Source of the DNA: Oikopleura dioica
Taxonomy: Eukaryota > Chordata > Appendicularia > Copelata > Oikopleuridae
Reading direction: 5' to 3'
Assembly (NCBI GenBank): GCA_907165135.1
Contig: OU015566.1
Span: 9,470,157-9,534,156 of the forward strand
DNA: 64,000 bases
This document shows, in pieces, positions 32,765-44,994 of the stretch. A model generated the notes under the pieces. The model was not told the origin of the DNA. It ran no database searches and saw only the letters and a list, made by a program, of their open reading frames with translations. A program made the position numbers and the translations under genes. The number at the start of each line of letters is the position of its first letter. The stretch's first letter is position 1.

Positions 32765-34327
32765 ATTGAAATTTATCTTTCAAATATGAAAGTTGATCGA
32801 GAAGCTCTTGAAAATATATGTATCTATATTTTTGATGGATTCGAAGGAGCCTGAGCCCGCTTTTATATCCTGAGCGCAGGATCTAACACGAGGGCGCTGA
32901 AACGGTTGTTTTTCCCGAAAATAACGGTGCTAAACGAAACGTGCACGTAAACTGCGTCACTAAAAATACTAAGCTCTTTGTTAAAAACAAATTACAGGTT
33001 AATTGTCATCATCGCAGATCATGTAAAATAATAAATATGATTTGGCGAGTCGACTGATTATTGCTTTTAATTGTAATTGCAAATTATTAGTGCTGAATTC
33101 AATTTACCAGGCTGACAGACGCAGGATTTGAAACCTTTTCTGATTCTTCTCATAAGGTATCGAGATATTACTAATATGATATAACTTATAGCCTATAAGT
33201 TATAGGCTATAAGTCACAGAGTAAGGGTCAGGGTAAGGGTTAGAGTTAGGGTTTAGGGTTAAAGAGTCATTGACTCGGGTTTTATCTTCATATCAAAGTG
33301 CTACTTTTTATTTCGATACTTCTGTCAAGAGTACTTATGAAGTTCATTATTCCGAAGAAAAATTCGAGCTGTTTTTCGCAAGTATTCGAAATGAGCGATT
33401 CCGTCTGATTCAATTTAAGGCGAGGCACTCACGTTTCAACAAAGTTTGACTATACTTGGTAAGCAATTATGTGAAATCTCATCGAACTCACAAAAACTTA
33501 TTTCTAACATCTGAGCATTGTTGCTTTCCTCATCCTATTACAATTTTTAAACGTGCTCACAAGTATTTTCAAAATAATCGAGAAAGTATTCGGAAACAAA
33601 ATGGCCGCTAATTAATCGCTTTTGTGAAAACACTTCAGTTCTCTTTTGCCTTAATCCGATCCTTAATTTACCGAACATGCAACGTGTTTCATTTGTTGCA
33701 GGAAACAAAAGGAATAATCATTAAATTAATGGTAAGGCAAGGCTTACAACGCCGCTATGTTGCTACGAAAAACAAGTAGATTGTTGGCGATATTTCCGAA
33801 TGTCCCTAATTGACAAGAACATATATGCCATGGTAAAACGAGAGAAAAATGACTCATTTGAACTTAGAAAGGCTATTCAAAAGTACCTTGAATAGTAAAC
33901 CTGGACAATAAAATGAGTTCAATTTGTGACAGCCTGTCACTAACTGTTTCGACCAATATCTCATCTTTTTTGTTCAAAAACAAGCTCAAGGAGATCAGAG
34001 GCAATGAAATTATTCTTGGATACCTTCTTGTCTATTTTCATCATAAATTGATTCACGCTTTCAACCGAGGTTCACCGAATCCAAAATGAGAAAAAAAAGT
34101 ACCATCGACTAGTCATCGTCCATTTCCTAGTCATCGTTTAAATTCGTTAAATTTAAGTAGTCAAATGAATTCAATCGATGAGCGGCAGATATCAGTAAAA
34201 ATATTTTCAAGGGCGCAAAGTCCAAAATATGCAAGTAGCAAGGAATCTTTGAAAAACTCAAAACTTAAAGTTTTAAGAAGCAATGAATTGATTGAAAGGT
34301 TTATTTTGAAGAAATAAATGCACATCT
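32765..34327. other. Intergenic, with a hairpin and telomere-like repeat patch
   Basis: No gene is visible. At about 33183-33215 lies the palindrome ACTTATAGCC/GGCTATAAGT. Directly after it (about 33220-33262) are degenerate GGGTTA units, such as AGGGTTAGAGTTAGGG, like an interstitial telomeric remnant. AT-rich sequence elsewhere. Confidence 0.4.
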
Positions 34328-37300
34328 TCAGTTTTCCGCCTCGTAAACGACGCTCGGGTAAACCTTGTTTTTCAACCTGGTCATGTTTGCAAGCTCGATA
34401 ACGCTGTTTCGCAGACGTTCGATCTTGCTTTGGACTTCTGCAATGACTATTTCGGGTTCTTCCTCAACTTCATCCTGAATTCCGAGCCGTTTAATAATGA
34501 GCGAAAAATATCGTTTCCTACCTCTTGTCTGGAAATTTCGACCTGTGTGTTTTGAGATGCGATACATTGTTTAATCAATCCATCGAGGGTGTTGTCTCCT
34601 TGCCTTTCGTCGGCTCTTGGGTAACATTCGAGCTGTAAGGAAATGAATTATGATGTTTTTATCTTAGATTTTACCGGGAATTTGTTCAAACTGACGGCAT
34701 GATCTCCAGGAACTCTCGGCCAACAAACGATCTCAATTGTTCTGTGTTTCTTGCTTGCCATCAGAGAGTAGAGGAAATATTTGCAGATCTTCAAGATATG
34801 GTAAATTGACGCAATTGGCGTTGGAATAGGATCCTTGTGAAGGTATTCCATGACGACATCGAATCTTTTGAGCTTCCAAATTTGATCGGCATCTTCTTGG
34901 ACATTTTCATAAGTTGTTGCGAACAGAGCAACAAGAAGATTGACGAGCATAACATTCGCCACGAGCATGTAGAGTCCGAGGAAAAGTGTATTGATCCAAT
35001 ATCGCTCTAAACCAAACTCGTTCGAATAAAGAAAAAATAATGATAAAAACCTGGACATCTGCTGAATTTCTTTTCATAGAAAAGCAAAAGGCCGTTGCTG
35101 GAAATCATTCCTTGATCTAGCTCCTCAATTTGATCTAACTCATCTACTTCTTCTTCTTCGTCTCCACTCTCGACCGCGACATAATCTTTATCATCGTCGT
35201 GAAAAAACTCAAGCAGCAACATGTCAACTGTCAGATCTTTGTGCTGAATGTATCTGTCTTTCATTCCAGCAAGAGTAGGAAAATTTTTCTTCTTGAAGTT
35301 GTAATTATTTCCAAGTTTGCTTTTGTAGTCTTGATCAGTAAAATTAAAGCGGCGTTTATCTGTTTTCAGGTTCAATATTTTATATGTTTCCGAAAAATGG
35401 AAACAGCTTATGATATTCTTACTAAAAAAGCTTAGTTTGCACTCAAGTAGTATGTAATTTAAGACAATCTGACGCACTCTGTAGAAAAGGAGGATTAACA
35501 TTGTGCGCAGAATTTACTCTTCGACTAAGAGTCGTTAATTGCACCACAGATTATCGTACATTTGATAAGTAACAGATGCCAGAAAATTATTATCATCAAA
35601 AGAACCGTTCTCAAACGAGTAAGTCATCAAAGCTCCTAAAACAATAGCTTCGCTCCCAAAGCACGAGCCAGCATTGCAGTCAGGGAGAACATCATTAAAT
35701 TGAATGTCCAATTCCTTCGTGATTCTTCTCTCAAAGATGTTCAGCTTTAGTCTCTCTTAAATTCAGAGACTTAGATATTGTCTTTAACACTTTTGATTAC
35801 CTGAAACGATGCCTACATTCGTTGGAATAATTTCTTCTTTCTTAACTCCATCGTCAATATATGAATTGTTGAACGTATAAATGCTTGGGACTGGAAATAT
35901 TTCTATGATGTCTTTTAACGCATTTCTTCGCAGCTTATCGGTAATTATTTTAACAGCATCATTCTTTGCCTTGTCCAACTCGGTTTCTAGTTCTAAAACT
36001 GCAGAATCTGTTCCATTTTGAGCAGATTCAGTTTCATCAGTTGTTGCCTCCGCAGTTGTCACATTTTCAGTTGACGGATCTAGAGTGATTTCCGGGGCTG
36101 CAGTTGTTGCATTATTTTGATCATCCTTATCCTCAGGTAAAATTTGCTCCCAAGGACTGAAGACATAGTAGTCGTAATGAGAGCTATTTGCTCCGTCGAT
36201 TTTCTGGATAAAGTCATCGAATGGGCCACCAGGATCGTCGAACAAATATGCGTAAGTAGTTTCATATTTTTCGGTTTTATTTATCAAATCGTTATCAACT
36301 TTCAAAACGCGAACTCGATCGAAGCACTCGCCAAAAATATCTATCAATGTGACTGTTTCTTTGATTCCGGCTTTCTTGATCACTCCATCTTCGTCTTCAG
36401 TATTCTTTCCCTGTAATGAAGATATAGTTTAATAATTTGCAACTATCAAAATAAACATACCTTATGAAATTCACAGGTGATCTCGTCAATACCCGATTCT
36501 TCGCCAAAATCGCAATCATAATTCATCAAATAAAAAGCGGTAAGCTGCGACATGTGCGATGGCGTGCATTCATTCCAGAGTTTTAGCTCCCTTTCCCACT
36601 CGTGTGTAAAGTTTTTCATCAGTTCAGTCATTTGAACGTATCCAAAGCCTCCGTATATGTCATTAGTGGTCGTTATCGCGCGAATATCTTCTGCACTGAC
36701 ACAGCCTTGGAGGTCATCGTTGTGCTCGTACTCTGTGTATTCGCTCATGATTAAATCACCGTACAGGTTTAGAATAGGCTTGAAGAAAACACCTTCCATA
36801 GTAGCTGCGAGCCTATGTTCGTTTGGATGCATTAAACCGGTTGTCACAACACCATAGGGAACCAGAAACATAGCAAGAATGAAGATAAACATAATTAAAT
36901 CAACCATCATCCCCATGATAGAAATAACAAGTGGCCCAAGTCGGCGATGAATGTTGTAGAACTGAAGAAATGCCATCGACATCGCAACGAATGTCATCGC
37001 ATAGAAGATCTGCGCCCATTTCATAAAAGAGGCGTCCACGAAAATATCATTTGTGAGAATTCCAAGAGGACAATAATTTATGATTCCGGGATGATCCTTC
37101 TTCGCGCTGATATATTTAAGGGGATACATGCCGTAATTGTTGTCTACAAAGTCTCTAGCTGCTCTTGAAATTGTAGTTTCATTGTACAACGGATTTGCAT
37201 CGTTAGAAAGGAACGCAGAAATTGAGGAAAATTTATAGTCTTCTTTGAATTTAGTCCAGTTGCCATCGCCCTCGTCAAAAAGATCAATTCCGATTTTTTT

Positions 37301-38799
37301 ACCTTCTTCATCGTATATCTCCAAGTCCTTGAAAGCTTGGACGTTGTTTTCATAAATAGTTTCGTATGATATAACGCCGACAGTTCTAAATATAAGTCCC
37401 ACGACAAAACAGACGAAAGAGAACGAGTAGAGAATATTCCAAGGATCTCGTAGAATAAGCCGAATCTTCGACCTCTTGGACATATGTGGAATCGCTATAA
37501 ACTTGCTGATTCGTTCTGCTTGAATGCTGATCATCCAGGCAATGAGAATGTACTCGTAGAAACCAACTCTGATACAAAATTCCTGTAGAATGACGAATGC
37601 GAAGAGTGCTAGAAAACCTAGGTAGAAAACGGCTTCAACTATCATAGTGAATAGCGGCGAGGTGCAGTAGTTTGCTATCATCATCAGAAAGCCTGGATCG
37701 TAGCCCTTATTTGTTCCAACGTTTTGCCTTGAGCTGACTGGATTCGGATACTGTTGTCCAGACCAACAAAAGCCTGATTTGAGCCATGGGATTCTGTCGA
37801 TAAATGGATTTTTCGACGACTTCATGAAGAATGGAACAAGAAGTGGGCAGATCGTACAAACGAAGAGAGTGAAATTTGATGCCGGTTCCATCGCACCTGT
37901 CCAGATTTGATCTAACAAGTCTTGCACTGCATGTGTGGACATGAACTTTTTCAACCTGGCCTTTTCTGCAAGCGCTAAAGCAGTTCGTTTTCCCCAGTGG
38001 CGGTTCTCAACACGAATCAAGTAGGAGCAAAGTTCGCTATCCACTGAGTAGCAAGCATCAACAAGTTTGACAGTGTACTCTTCGATTTCTTCCTGAAGTT
38101 CCCGAAACGATCCCTTCAAAACCGACATTGAGTTAGTCATGTAAATTTCTCCTTGAATCAAGCAGTTTTCTAAAATCAGAGCGATACCCAAGTCAAAGCC
38201 GAGAACGCTGGCGACCGCTGGACCAGAGTATTTATCGTCAATTTCCAAGCCATCTTTAACGTGATCACGAATCATCTCAAGACATTCCCAATTATTGAAC
38301 AAGACGCTCCACATAGCTAGTTCACGAAGAACAAGTCCTGTTCCGCAAAGTTCAACTCTCTCCTCATTTGGTTCTGGGATGTGATTTCTATCGCGATCTC
38401 TATCACCTTCTCTAAATGCTTCTTCCTCTGCCTTCCAAGTCTCTGGGAGGATCCATGGCATATTCATAATTGGTTTGTCTGGATTCAGGAACCATTCTTC
38501 TCTTCTTGTTTCAACAAAAGATTTATCGGACAAGAAGTCATCGTCAAAGATGTTCAGAAGCTCGATGAAGATCCCAAGATTTGGTCTCTCCTCGTCTAGA
38601 AAATATTGAAATATGGAAAAAGTGCTTCTAGGCTACCATATTTTACAGCTCCACATAATCCAGCTTTAACTTTCCTGATTGCATCGTCAGTTTTGTCATT
38701 CAATACCTTTTCGAACAATGTTCTCTGGTAGTTATACGTATAAAGCTCGAACAAAAACCGAGGAGTAACTTTCTCGGGATGTTCGAGCAAATACTCCAT
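34328..38799 (-). CDS. TRPM-type cation channel, short N-terminus, huge pore loop
   Basis: Member of the melastatin TRP channels. Exons on the minus strand are 38637-38799, 36461-38595, 35801-36410, one or two near 35560-35770, one ending at 35051, 34675-35006, 34522-34632 and 34328-34474. The first residues fit the end of the melastatin homology region (RVENRHWGKRTALALAEKARLKKF). Six membrane segments follow, with RLGPLVISIMGMMVDLI before S5 and the pore helix FFKPILNLYGDL. S6 is WINTLFLGLYMLVANVMLVNL and the TRP box area is YENVQEDADQIWKLKRFDVVMEY. The tail is a coiled coil. Two oddities stand out. The SLOG/MHR1-3 part (normally some 600-700 aa) is absent upstream of ATG 38799. Some 400 residues rich in Asp, Glu, Thr and N-glycosylation sites lie between pore and S6. 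Exon limits at 35100-35800 are uncertain. Confidence 0.82.
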
Positions 38800-39003
38800 T
38801 CTGAGAGTGAGCTCGTTTGTTTCGAGCTAGTCTGAGAAGTACTTTTTATCGTTAATTTTATGCTTTATGCTGGGCAGAAGTTGATTTTACGATTGTCAGA
38901 AGGCTGTAAATTATTTTATCAGAGAGTTTCGCACGTAATAAAATCACGTTTAAATAATTTTTCGATGAAGAACTTTAATTTATAACGATAATTTCTAATA
39001 CCT
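38800..39003. other. Short spacer between TRPM and CEMIP-like genes
   Basis: AT-rich; no N-terminal TRPM exon could be found here. The CEMIP-like gene ends immediately beyond it. Confidence 0.4.
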
Positions 39004-42000
39004 TCAAAATATTTTTTGCTTCATATTTTTGTTCCGAAAGAATACATTGACTATATATAGATTGAGATTTATATTGTTACTTGTTGTCGTTGAAGTCGTC
39101 GTGGTAGTCGTCGTGGTAGTCGTCGTGGTAGTCGTTGTGGTAGTCGTTGTGGTTGTCGTGGTGGTTGTAGAGGTAGTAGTTGTCGTTGTTGTCGTGGTGG
39201 TGGTGGTTGTGGTGGAGGTGGTGGTGGTGGTGGTAGTAGTTGTGGTCGTCGTTGATGTGGTTGTTGTAGTCGTTGTTTTCGTTGAAGTTGTCGTTGTGGA
39301 AACAGTAGTGGTTGTAACGGATGACCCGTCATCAAATGCAGGGCAGCTGACAACACCATGATCAATGCCACTATTATCTCTAATTTCCACGAAAGTTGAT
39401 CCATCTGCCGGGTTAAAATGCCACTGAGACGCTCTAAGTCCGTTATCATAAGAGAACGCGCTCGCTGCAATTGAATACGATTCGCCAAGATCATCGACAA
39501 GGGTTCCACCAGCTGTTCGATCTGAAACCACATTGATTCTTGCATGAATCCAGCCGCTTTACAAGGTTTTTGAAGGTATGAACTATCTTTTGGAAAAAAT
39601 ATTATTGCTTGTAATTAGTAAGAAGCCGTTCCTTGATGCATGGTCATCAAAAATAATGATCTCCCCATCTGTTGCAGCTTCTGAGTTCAGCTCATCAAAA
39701 CTTGCGACTGTTGCAATTGGGACCTCGTTATTATTTCGTCGGACATCGTAAGTCTCCATGTCATCTCTGATGAACTTCCTTCCGGTTTGAATTTCAGTAG
39801 TCGCATTCGTTCCCGCGCACCAGGAAATTCTATACCAATCATCCTTTCCAGCATTTGTCATTCTGATCACAACTCGCGTTGCGGGCGCGGCGTTCAATGT
39901 TTGAATTGAATACGTTTGGAAGGGCTCAATAACAACTACCGATTATTTTTATTGTATTGTAAAACATAAACGCTGAACATTACCTTCCGCGTCTCCTCGG
40001 TTAATCTGATCTGAATTAAGAGAAAATACTTCCCCGTTTTTATAGTTCTGCACGTTGTATCCTCGTTGGCCAGTATTTGCAATAACATCATCGTCATTTC
40101 GAGGCTCGAGCAATAACTTTCCTGTTTTCGTGGAAAACGGACACCACTTGACATTCGTTTGCTCTAACTCATCATTGATGTCCACGACATCGCAGTCGGT
40201 AGAAACTGTCGAGACTCGTGTATTAAAAACGTAACCGGGTGCTCCTGTTATCTCTCCATCGAGATCAGCCACACCATAGGCATTCTCACTATCCTCAACG
40301 GTCAACGGGAAAACACGATCGACATTGACGTAGGTATTGTTCTTGATAATGTAATTTTCCATCAGTTGGAAAAAGTTTTCTCCGTCGCTTTCTCTAGGAG
40401 CAAAGATTGATCTTACAGCTTCGGTGTCTCCAGATTGTTTCGAATTGAAGTTGTAGAAACGGTTATTTTCGATAAATGAAGGGTTGAGAGAATCTTCAAA
40501 TGTGATGGCAGGATTTGGCTCGTCTTGACGAGTGATACCTTGTCGATAAACACCACCCTCCGGCTTGTACCAATGATAAGACCAATTGTCGAAAGAGTTC
40601 GGCTTCGGATAGAAGGGGCCTGAGTCTTGTTGCCCCGACGGACAAGTAATAGGAGTGGTAAGATCAATAGAAACTCTCTGGTTAGAAGCGTCGTCTCTGA
40701 GACGCTCACATCGTTGATGCCCGGTGTTTTTAGAGTGGCCGACGAAAATCGAATCTTTGATGCTTCGAGTTGCTCCAATCGAGTTAGCGGTCTGTTTGAA
40801 TTCATAGCCTTTTCGGCAGTCAGACACTTGCCATCCTTCAAGGTGATTCGAAGATCCAGCAATAGTGTTTTTATTGTTGATGTGATGCATTTTAAACCCA
40901 ACAAAGTATTGATCGGCCCAATTTCCATTTGGCGAGGTCCAAATGTTTGGTCGCATATCCGCAATAGCTCGGTCATCAGAAGTTGGGTCAAAGTTCTCAT
41001 TGTCCCATTCTTCGTTCATAGCTGCATATGTTGGTCCGTCTCGGAGCATCGAGAACTGCGCCTGGGGAAACTCCTCGCTAACTCCTTCGTCCTGAACGTG
41101 CCAGTCGAATACGAAACCCCAGTAAGCACCAGAAGCCTTGTTATTGCGCCACTCCCGTCGGCCAGTATCCGGATCAACTGGAATTGCTTCGTATCCGTAC
41201 TTGTCGCTTGCAGTATGTGTAAATACCCAGAATCCAGCATTTCCTCCTACAGCCGCATTATCATGGATGTAGTTGTGTGGATGAGCAATCCAGAAAACAG
41301 ATAAGCCCTCACAAGCAATAGTCGCATCTGGGATGTATCCTTCGAGCTGATCGTTTGTATCCGCACAGATCGAGAAATGGCGATCACTTGGCAAAATGAT
41401 GCCAGGCTTGACACCGATTCCGAGATTACCTATAACATGATTGTAAGTTTCAAACCCATCTTCGAGGAAATAGCCATGACCGTGAGTCAAATGTCCAACA
41501 TTGTTCTGAACGATGGCTTCGTGTGTACCGTGCACGGTAACGAATCGAGAGAAACAATCGTGAATCGAAAGAGAAATGGCAGAAGAAGGATCTTGATAAC
41601 CTCCCATTTCACCAACATAGCCAGCATGATGCCAGTGCATCGGATATCGCGCTAATCGAGGTTGACCAGCATTGAAAATTTCAATGTGTGAAACGTGGAA
41701 GTTTTTGAATCGCTTCGTTCCAACCATATGAGCTCCATGTCGATCAGTGTCTTCGCCGCTCATTTCGTTCAAATAATCGCACCAGTTATTCTGCCGATTA
41801 GGAGAATCGCTATCCAACTGCTCTCTCGTTCGAGCATAGACACAGCCAGTATCTTCAAGTTCTCCAAAGAACCGAATGTTTCTCGAAAGAAGACCGACCT
41901 CTGCTCGTTGATCTACGCCAGTTTCACTGTCTATCCTACCCCAGTGAGTGTAATTTGCTGGTCTGTCGAGGAGGACTTCATTTGGTAGACAATCGGGGCA

Positions 42001-43560
42001 ATCCTGAATCGTGAATCGCTCCGAGTGATGTGGATCTTTTCCAGTGGCAGCTACAACAATCACATCGCCAACTTCCCAGCTACTAACATCATCAGTAAGG
42101 ACAATCTTTTGAGCTTCTCCCTGTGAAGATTCTGAATATTTCACTGTTGTCTCCATGCTATTGAACAGCTGTTTTGCCCAGGCAAACGCTTCAAGATCAA
42201 GGAGCCAGCTTTCGAATGTATCAGCATTGACTGAAAGTGGATCGTTTCCATTTTTTAAGCTCCAAGTAGCAGAGTAGTCGAATTGAAAATCGAAACCACT
42301 CTTCTCGCCACCTAAAGCGACCGGGCCGACTGTGTCAACCATGGGATGCACCATCTTCCCATCCGGTGGACTGAGAAATTTCATGTCAGAACTCATATCT
42401 ACCAAGCTAAGCACACCAGCAACTTGACTGTAGACTTTTGAGTGGTCAGATGCAAAGATCGTATCGAAATGACTCGCCGGAAATCCTCGTGCTGCAAGTA
42501 TATTGACGAAGGTGTCTGTCAGCTCATATTTGAAATCAGTGAAGAAGAGAATGATTTCCTCATCATTGAATTGCGCTAGAAAATCAAAAAGCCCATCTGT
42601 TTGACCATCGGAAACAGAAAAAGTGTCCTTCAAGTCTCCCTCTTTTGACAAAACATGGAAAACCATTCTAAATCCAGCGCGATTGTCGATGTCAGGAAAG
42701 GCGTCGTCATTCGTCCTGTCTTGGAGCCACTGAAGCTGTTCAGCAGCCACAGAATCTTTGAAAAGATGTTCTTCGAGGTGAGTCCAGTGATGTTTCTCTT
42801 TTCCGTGAAGTTCAATGACGCCACCTTCATCTGCGTGTAAATATTTTACACCCATATCAGAGTCCATTGCGTCCTCATCCCCGTAGAGAGTGATATCAAG
42901 CCGTCCTTGATATCGACAGCTTCTTGAGCCAGCCCAAATTTCGCCACCGTTTTCAGATTTCAAAGCAAGCGCACGGAAGGTGATTGGATCAGCACCGTCG
43001 CCAAGATCTTTGAAAATCAACTTTCCTCCTTCATCGACCTTTACGACTCCAGTATTGACATCGGCATCTACAATAACCGTTCTGTTGGCGATCGTAACAT
43101 CTCCGAACGGGTAATCCCAAGTTTCGCCACCTTCAGTAACCGCTGCTTCATCAGGGCATACTCCTGATAGATCCCATGCATTTGATGGATATTTGTAATT
43201 TCTCGCTGTAGCTCCGTTATTGTTGTTCCACTTTGGTCGTCTTCGTTTGTCAGATCGTCCAGTGTTAAAACGTTGCCGCTTGAATTTTCTGAAGAACTCA
43301 TCCGGGTTTTTGGAAAAACTCGGATCGAGGTCAGAGTAGATTTGTTTCCATTGCTTTCTCGAAAGATCTCCGTACTTGTCCAAGTCCTCATCGGAGAAAG
43401 GGTTCGGTTTCTTATGGTCATGATGAGCCAGCACTTTCAATGTTTTAAATACGATTACAACTTATAGTTTATTGAAGATTAAATATCTTTATAAACATGC
43501 CCGTCGCCAGCAAGGATGGAAAAAGACGCATGAGCACGACTTTCTCTGAAACTCTCTAAC
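39004..43560 (-). CDS. CEMIP-like secreted G8-domain protein with Thr-rich tail
   Basis: Resembles CEMIP/CEMIP2 (hyaluronan-binding and depolymerising proteins). The large exon (about 43440 down to 39984) starts after a basic leader. It holds a G8-type domain with WDYPFGDVTIANRTVIVDA and GGKLIFKDLGDG. An ILEI/GG-like fold follows (FNDEEIILFFTDFKYELTDTF, LAARGFPASHF), and then long right-handed parallel beta-helix repeats (MHWHHAGYVG, VHGTHEAIVQNNVGHLTHGHGYFLEDG). A second exon (39935 to about 39590) adds a beta-rich segment. The last exon (from about 39545) ends in a mucin-like run of over 70 Thr with scattered Ser. No ATG opens the big exon. A TATA box (ACTATAAAAACG, about 43594-43605) and an ATG at 43533 with a hydrophobic start (MRLFPSLLATG) suggest a short signal-peptide first exon whose junction I cannot fix. 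Confidence 0.82.
39060..39335 (-). repeat. Threonine-codon (ACN) repeat tract
   Basis: On the minus strand nearly every codon is ACG, ACT, ACC or ACA over about 270 bp. Third positions vary, so this is not a pure microsatellite; selection for Thr at the protein level is likely. On the plus strand it reads as an artificial poly-Val frame. Confidence 0.8.
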
Positions 43561-43822
43561 TAGCAATTTGTTGCCACAACTTCCTCGTTTTTATAGTCGG
43601 CGATCAGCGTCAGAAGTCGTGATCTCCGAGATTATGACATTTCGCAATATGCATTTTATTATCTAACAAAAATCGTTCCCGAGGAACCTCACGACCTAGG
43701 ACCAGTATCCAGCTCTATTGCCAAATACTTTCCGAGTTTATTAATTGCAGCGTAAAAATACTTGAAGACTCTTTGCGATTCAACTCGAAATCAAAGCCAA
43801 GCAAAAAATAATTTATTTTTTC

Positions 43823-44014
43823 TCAGTTGCACATAAAATTTGTGAGCCAATTACAGTCAGCATCTTCGCTAAAAAGCAAGACTTTCATAAAATCGTCGAC
43901 AAGATTTCGCTTGGTATCTTTCATAAAAAGCGCATGGCTATTTTCATCCAAGTGATACGAAAAGCAGGAGTGTAGCAGTATCAAAATAGTATTAAGTGTT
44001 CTCTGAGCTTTCAT
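43823..44014 (-). CDS. Small secreted peptide precursor (63 aa) with C-terminal Cys ring
   Basis: Single exon with ATG at 44014. Residues 1-19 (MKAQRTLNTILILLHSCFS) form a signal peptide. A KR pair after MKDT could be cut by a prohormone convertase. That would release a 27-residue peptide, NLVDDFMKVLLFSEDADC and onward, ending in CNWLTNFMC plus Asn. The two Cys are seven residues apart and could close a ring. AATAAA follows the stop directly (about 43809-43814). A TATA-like element is not obvious. The family is not recognised; a neuropeptide or peptide hormone is a fair guess by layout only. Confidence 0.55.
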   Translation of the reverse strand: MKAQRTLNTILILLHSCFSYHLDENSHALFMKDTKRNLVDDFMKVLLFSEDADCNWLTNFMCN

Positions 44015-44501
44015 TTTTGTCCTTTATCGACATTGTTTTCTCCGTTTTTGTCTCGACCGCCTTGTAAAATATTAAGCACTGTCAATCGCAATTATCAGGT
44101 AATTGACTAAAAAATCGAACCCTTTATTCTTTCATTCGTTTAAATTTAATATGATTCTGTTGTGGTCTTGTCTAACACTTGAGTTCTAAATGTATAAGTT
44201 GTCAGTTAAGTGCGTTGCTTTCGCAAGATTCTTTAGAAAAACTATTCTGCTCCCGCAGCAACATGTGTAAAAGAAGCAAATTTGAAATTTAGCTCGAGAA
44301 AGCTGAATGACTTCCGAAAACCCTGATATTTCTCCACTGATTTTTTCAGATACGATCAATTAACTGCAAATACAAATAATTATGAATAAAAATGAGCCTC
44401 CTGTAAATCACAGAAATCAATTAACAGGATTTGTAGAAGAGCAAATTGGTTCTATATTTAGTTGTTTTTCTTTCAGTAAGTTGTAGTTTGAATTGTGGCA
44501 G
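44015..44501. other. Intergenic, no gene seen
   Basis: AT-rich spacer between two minus-strand genes; only short frames. Confidence 0.4.
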
Positions 44502-44994
44502 TTATTTTCGTCTTTCAATTTCGCTAAAGTGTCGAACGGTTTGTGAAATGATCTTCAGGTGTCCATCCACTTTCGCGACGACAAAATGATGGTTGAAGCA
44601 TTTGTGGAGCAGTTTGCCGAACCGGACGCTTCCAGCAGCGCTGATCAAAAAAGATGATTTTCCGTCGGTCATGCTATCGTCGACTGGCTGAACGTCGAGT
44701 GTTTCAATTCTTGGAGACGGAATTATAAATAAATTTTTCGCAAATTGACTAAAATCGAGAGTAGTTTTTTAAAACTCCTTTCCTGTGATTGGAATCGTCT
44801 CCATCACTGAGCAGCTTCTTGATTTCGTCCTGGCTCTGCAAGCGCTTCCCGTCGTAGATGAGCACGGCGGACTCTGCGTACATCCTGTGGATCTGGTGCC
44901 TCTTCTTGTCCAAGCATTCGTAGTAAGAGTCGCACAGCTGCTGAGCCGCTTGTTCTGCGTCTTCTGTTCTTTCTTTGAATTTCTGGTCGCTCAT
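44502..44994 (-). CDS. NXT1: NTF2-related export protein (NXT1/NXT2, p15)
   Basis: Small NTF2-fold partner of the mRNA export receptor NXF1 at the nuclear pore. Exons complement(44783-44994) and complement(44502-44709) give 139 aa, the usual family length (about 140). Landmarks are AEQAAQQLCDSYYECLDKKRHQIHRMY, LIYDGKRLQSQDEI, LDVQPVDD and FNHHFVVAKVDGHLKIISQTVR. The 73-bp intron joins SNH and RIETLDVQPVDD only with a GA-AG junction: it starts GAAAGGAGTT and ends CCAAG. The alignment to the human protein is then gap-free, as I recall it. The GT further in would add residues and break the frame. The gene is divergent from ATP5PD and shares a 0.5-kb promoter region with it. Confidence 0.85.

Noticed and set aside
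35784-36383. Acidic, Thr-rich frame considered as a separate secreted gene
   Set aside because: GT and AG borders and phase fit join it to the TRPM exons on both sides, so I treat it as the pore loop.
39029-39361. Poly-valine frame on the plus strand
   Set aside because: Exact shadow of the threonine-codon tract of the CEMIP-like gene.
40627-41304. 225-codon plus-strand frame opposite the CEMIP-like exon
   Set aside because: Antisense shadow of a strongly conserved coding exon; no start context or domain.
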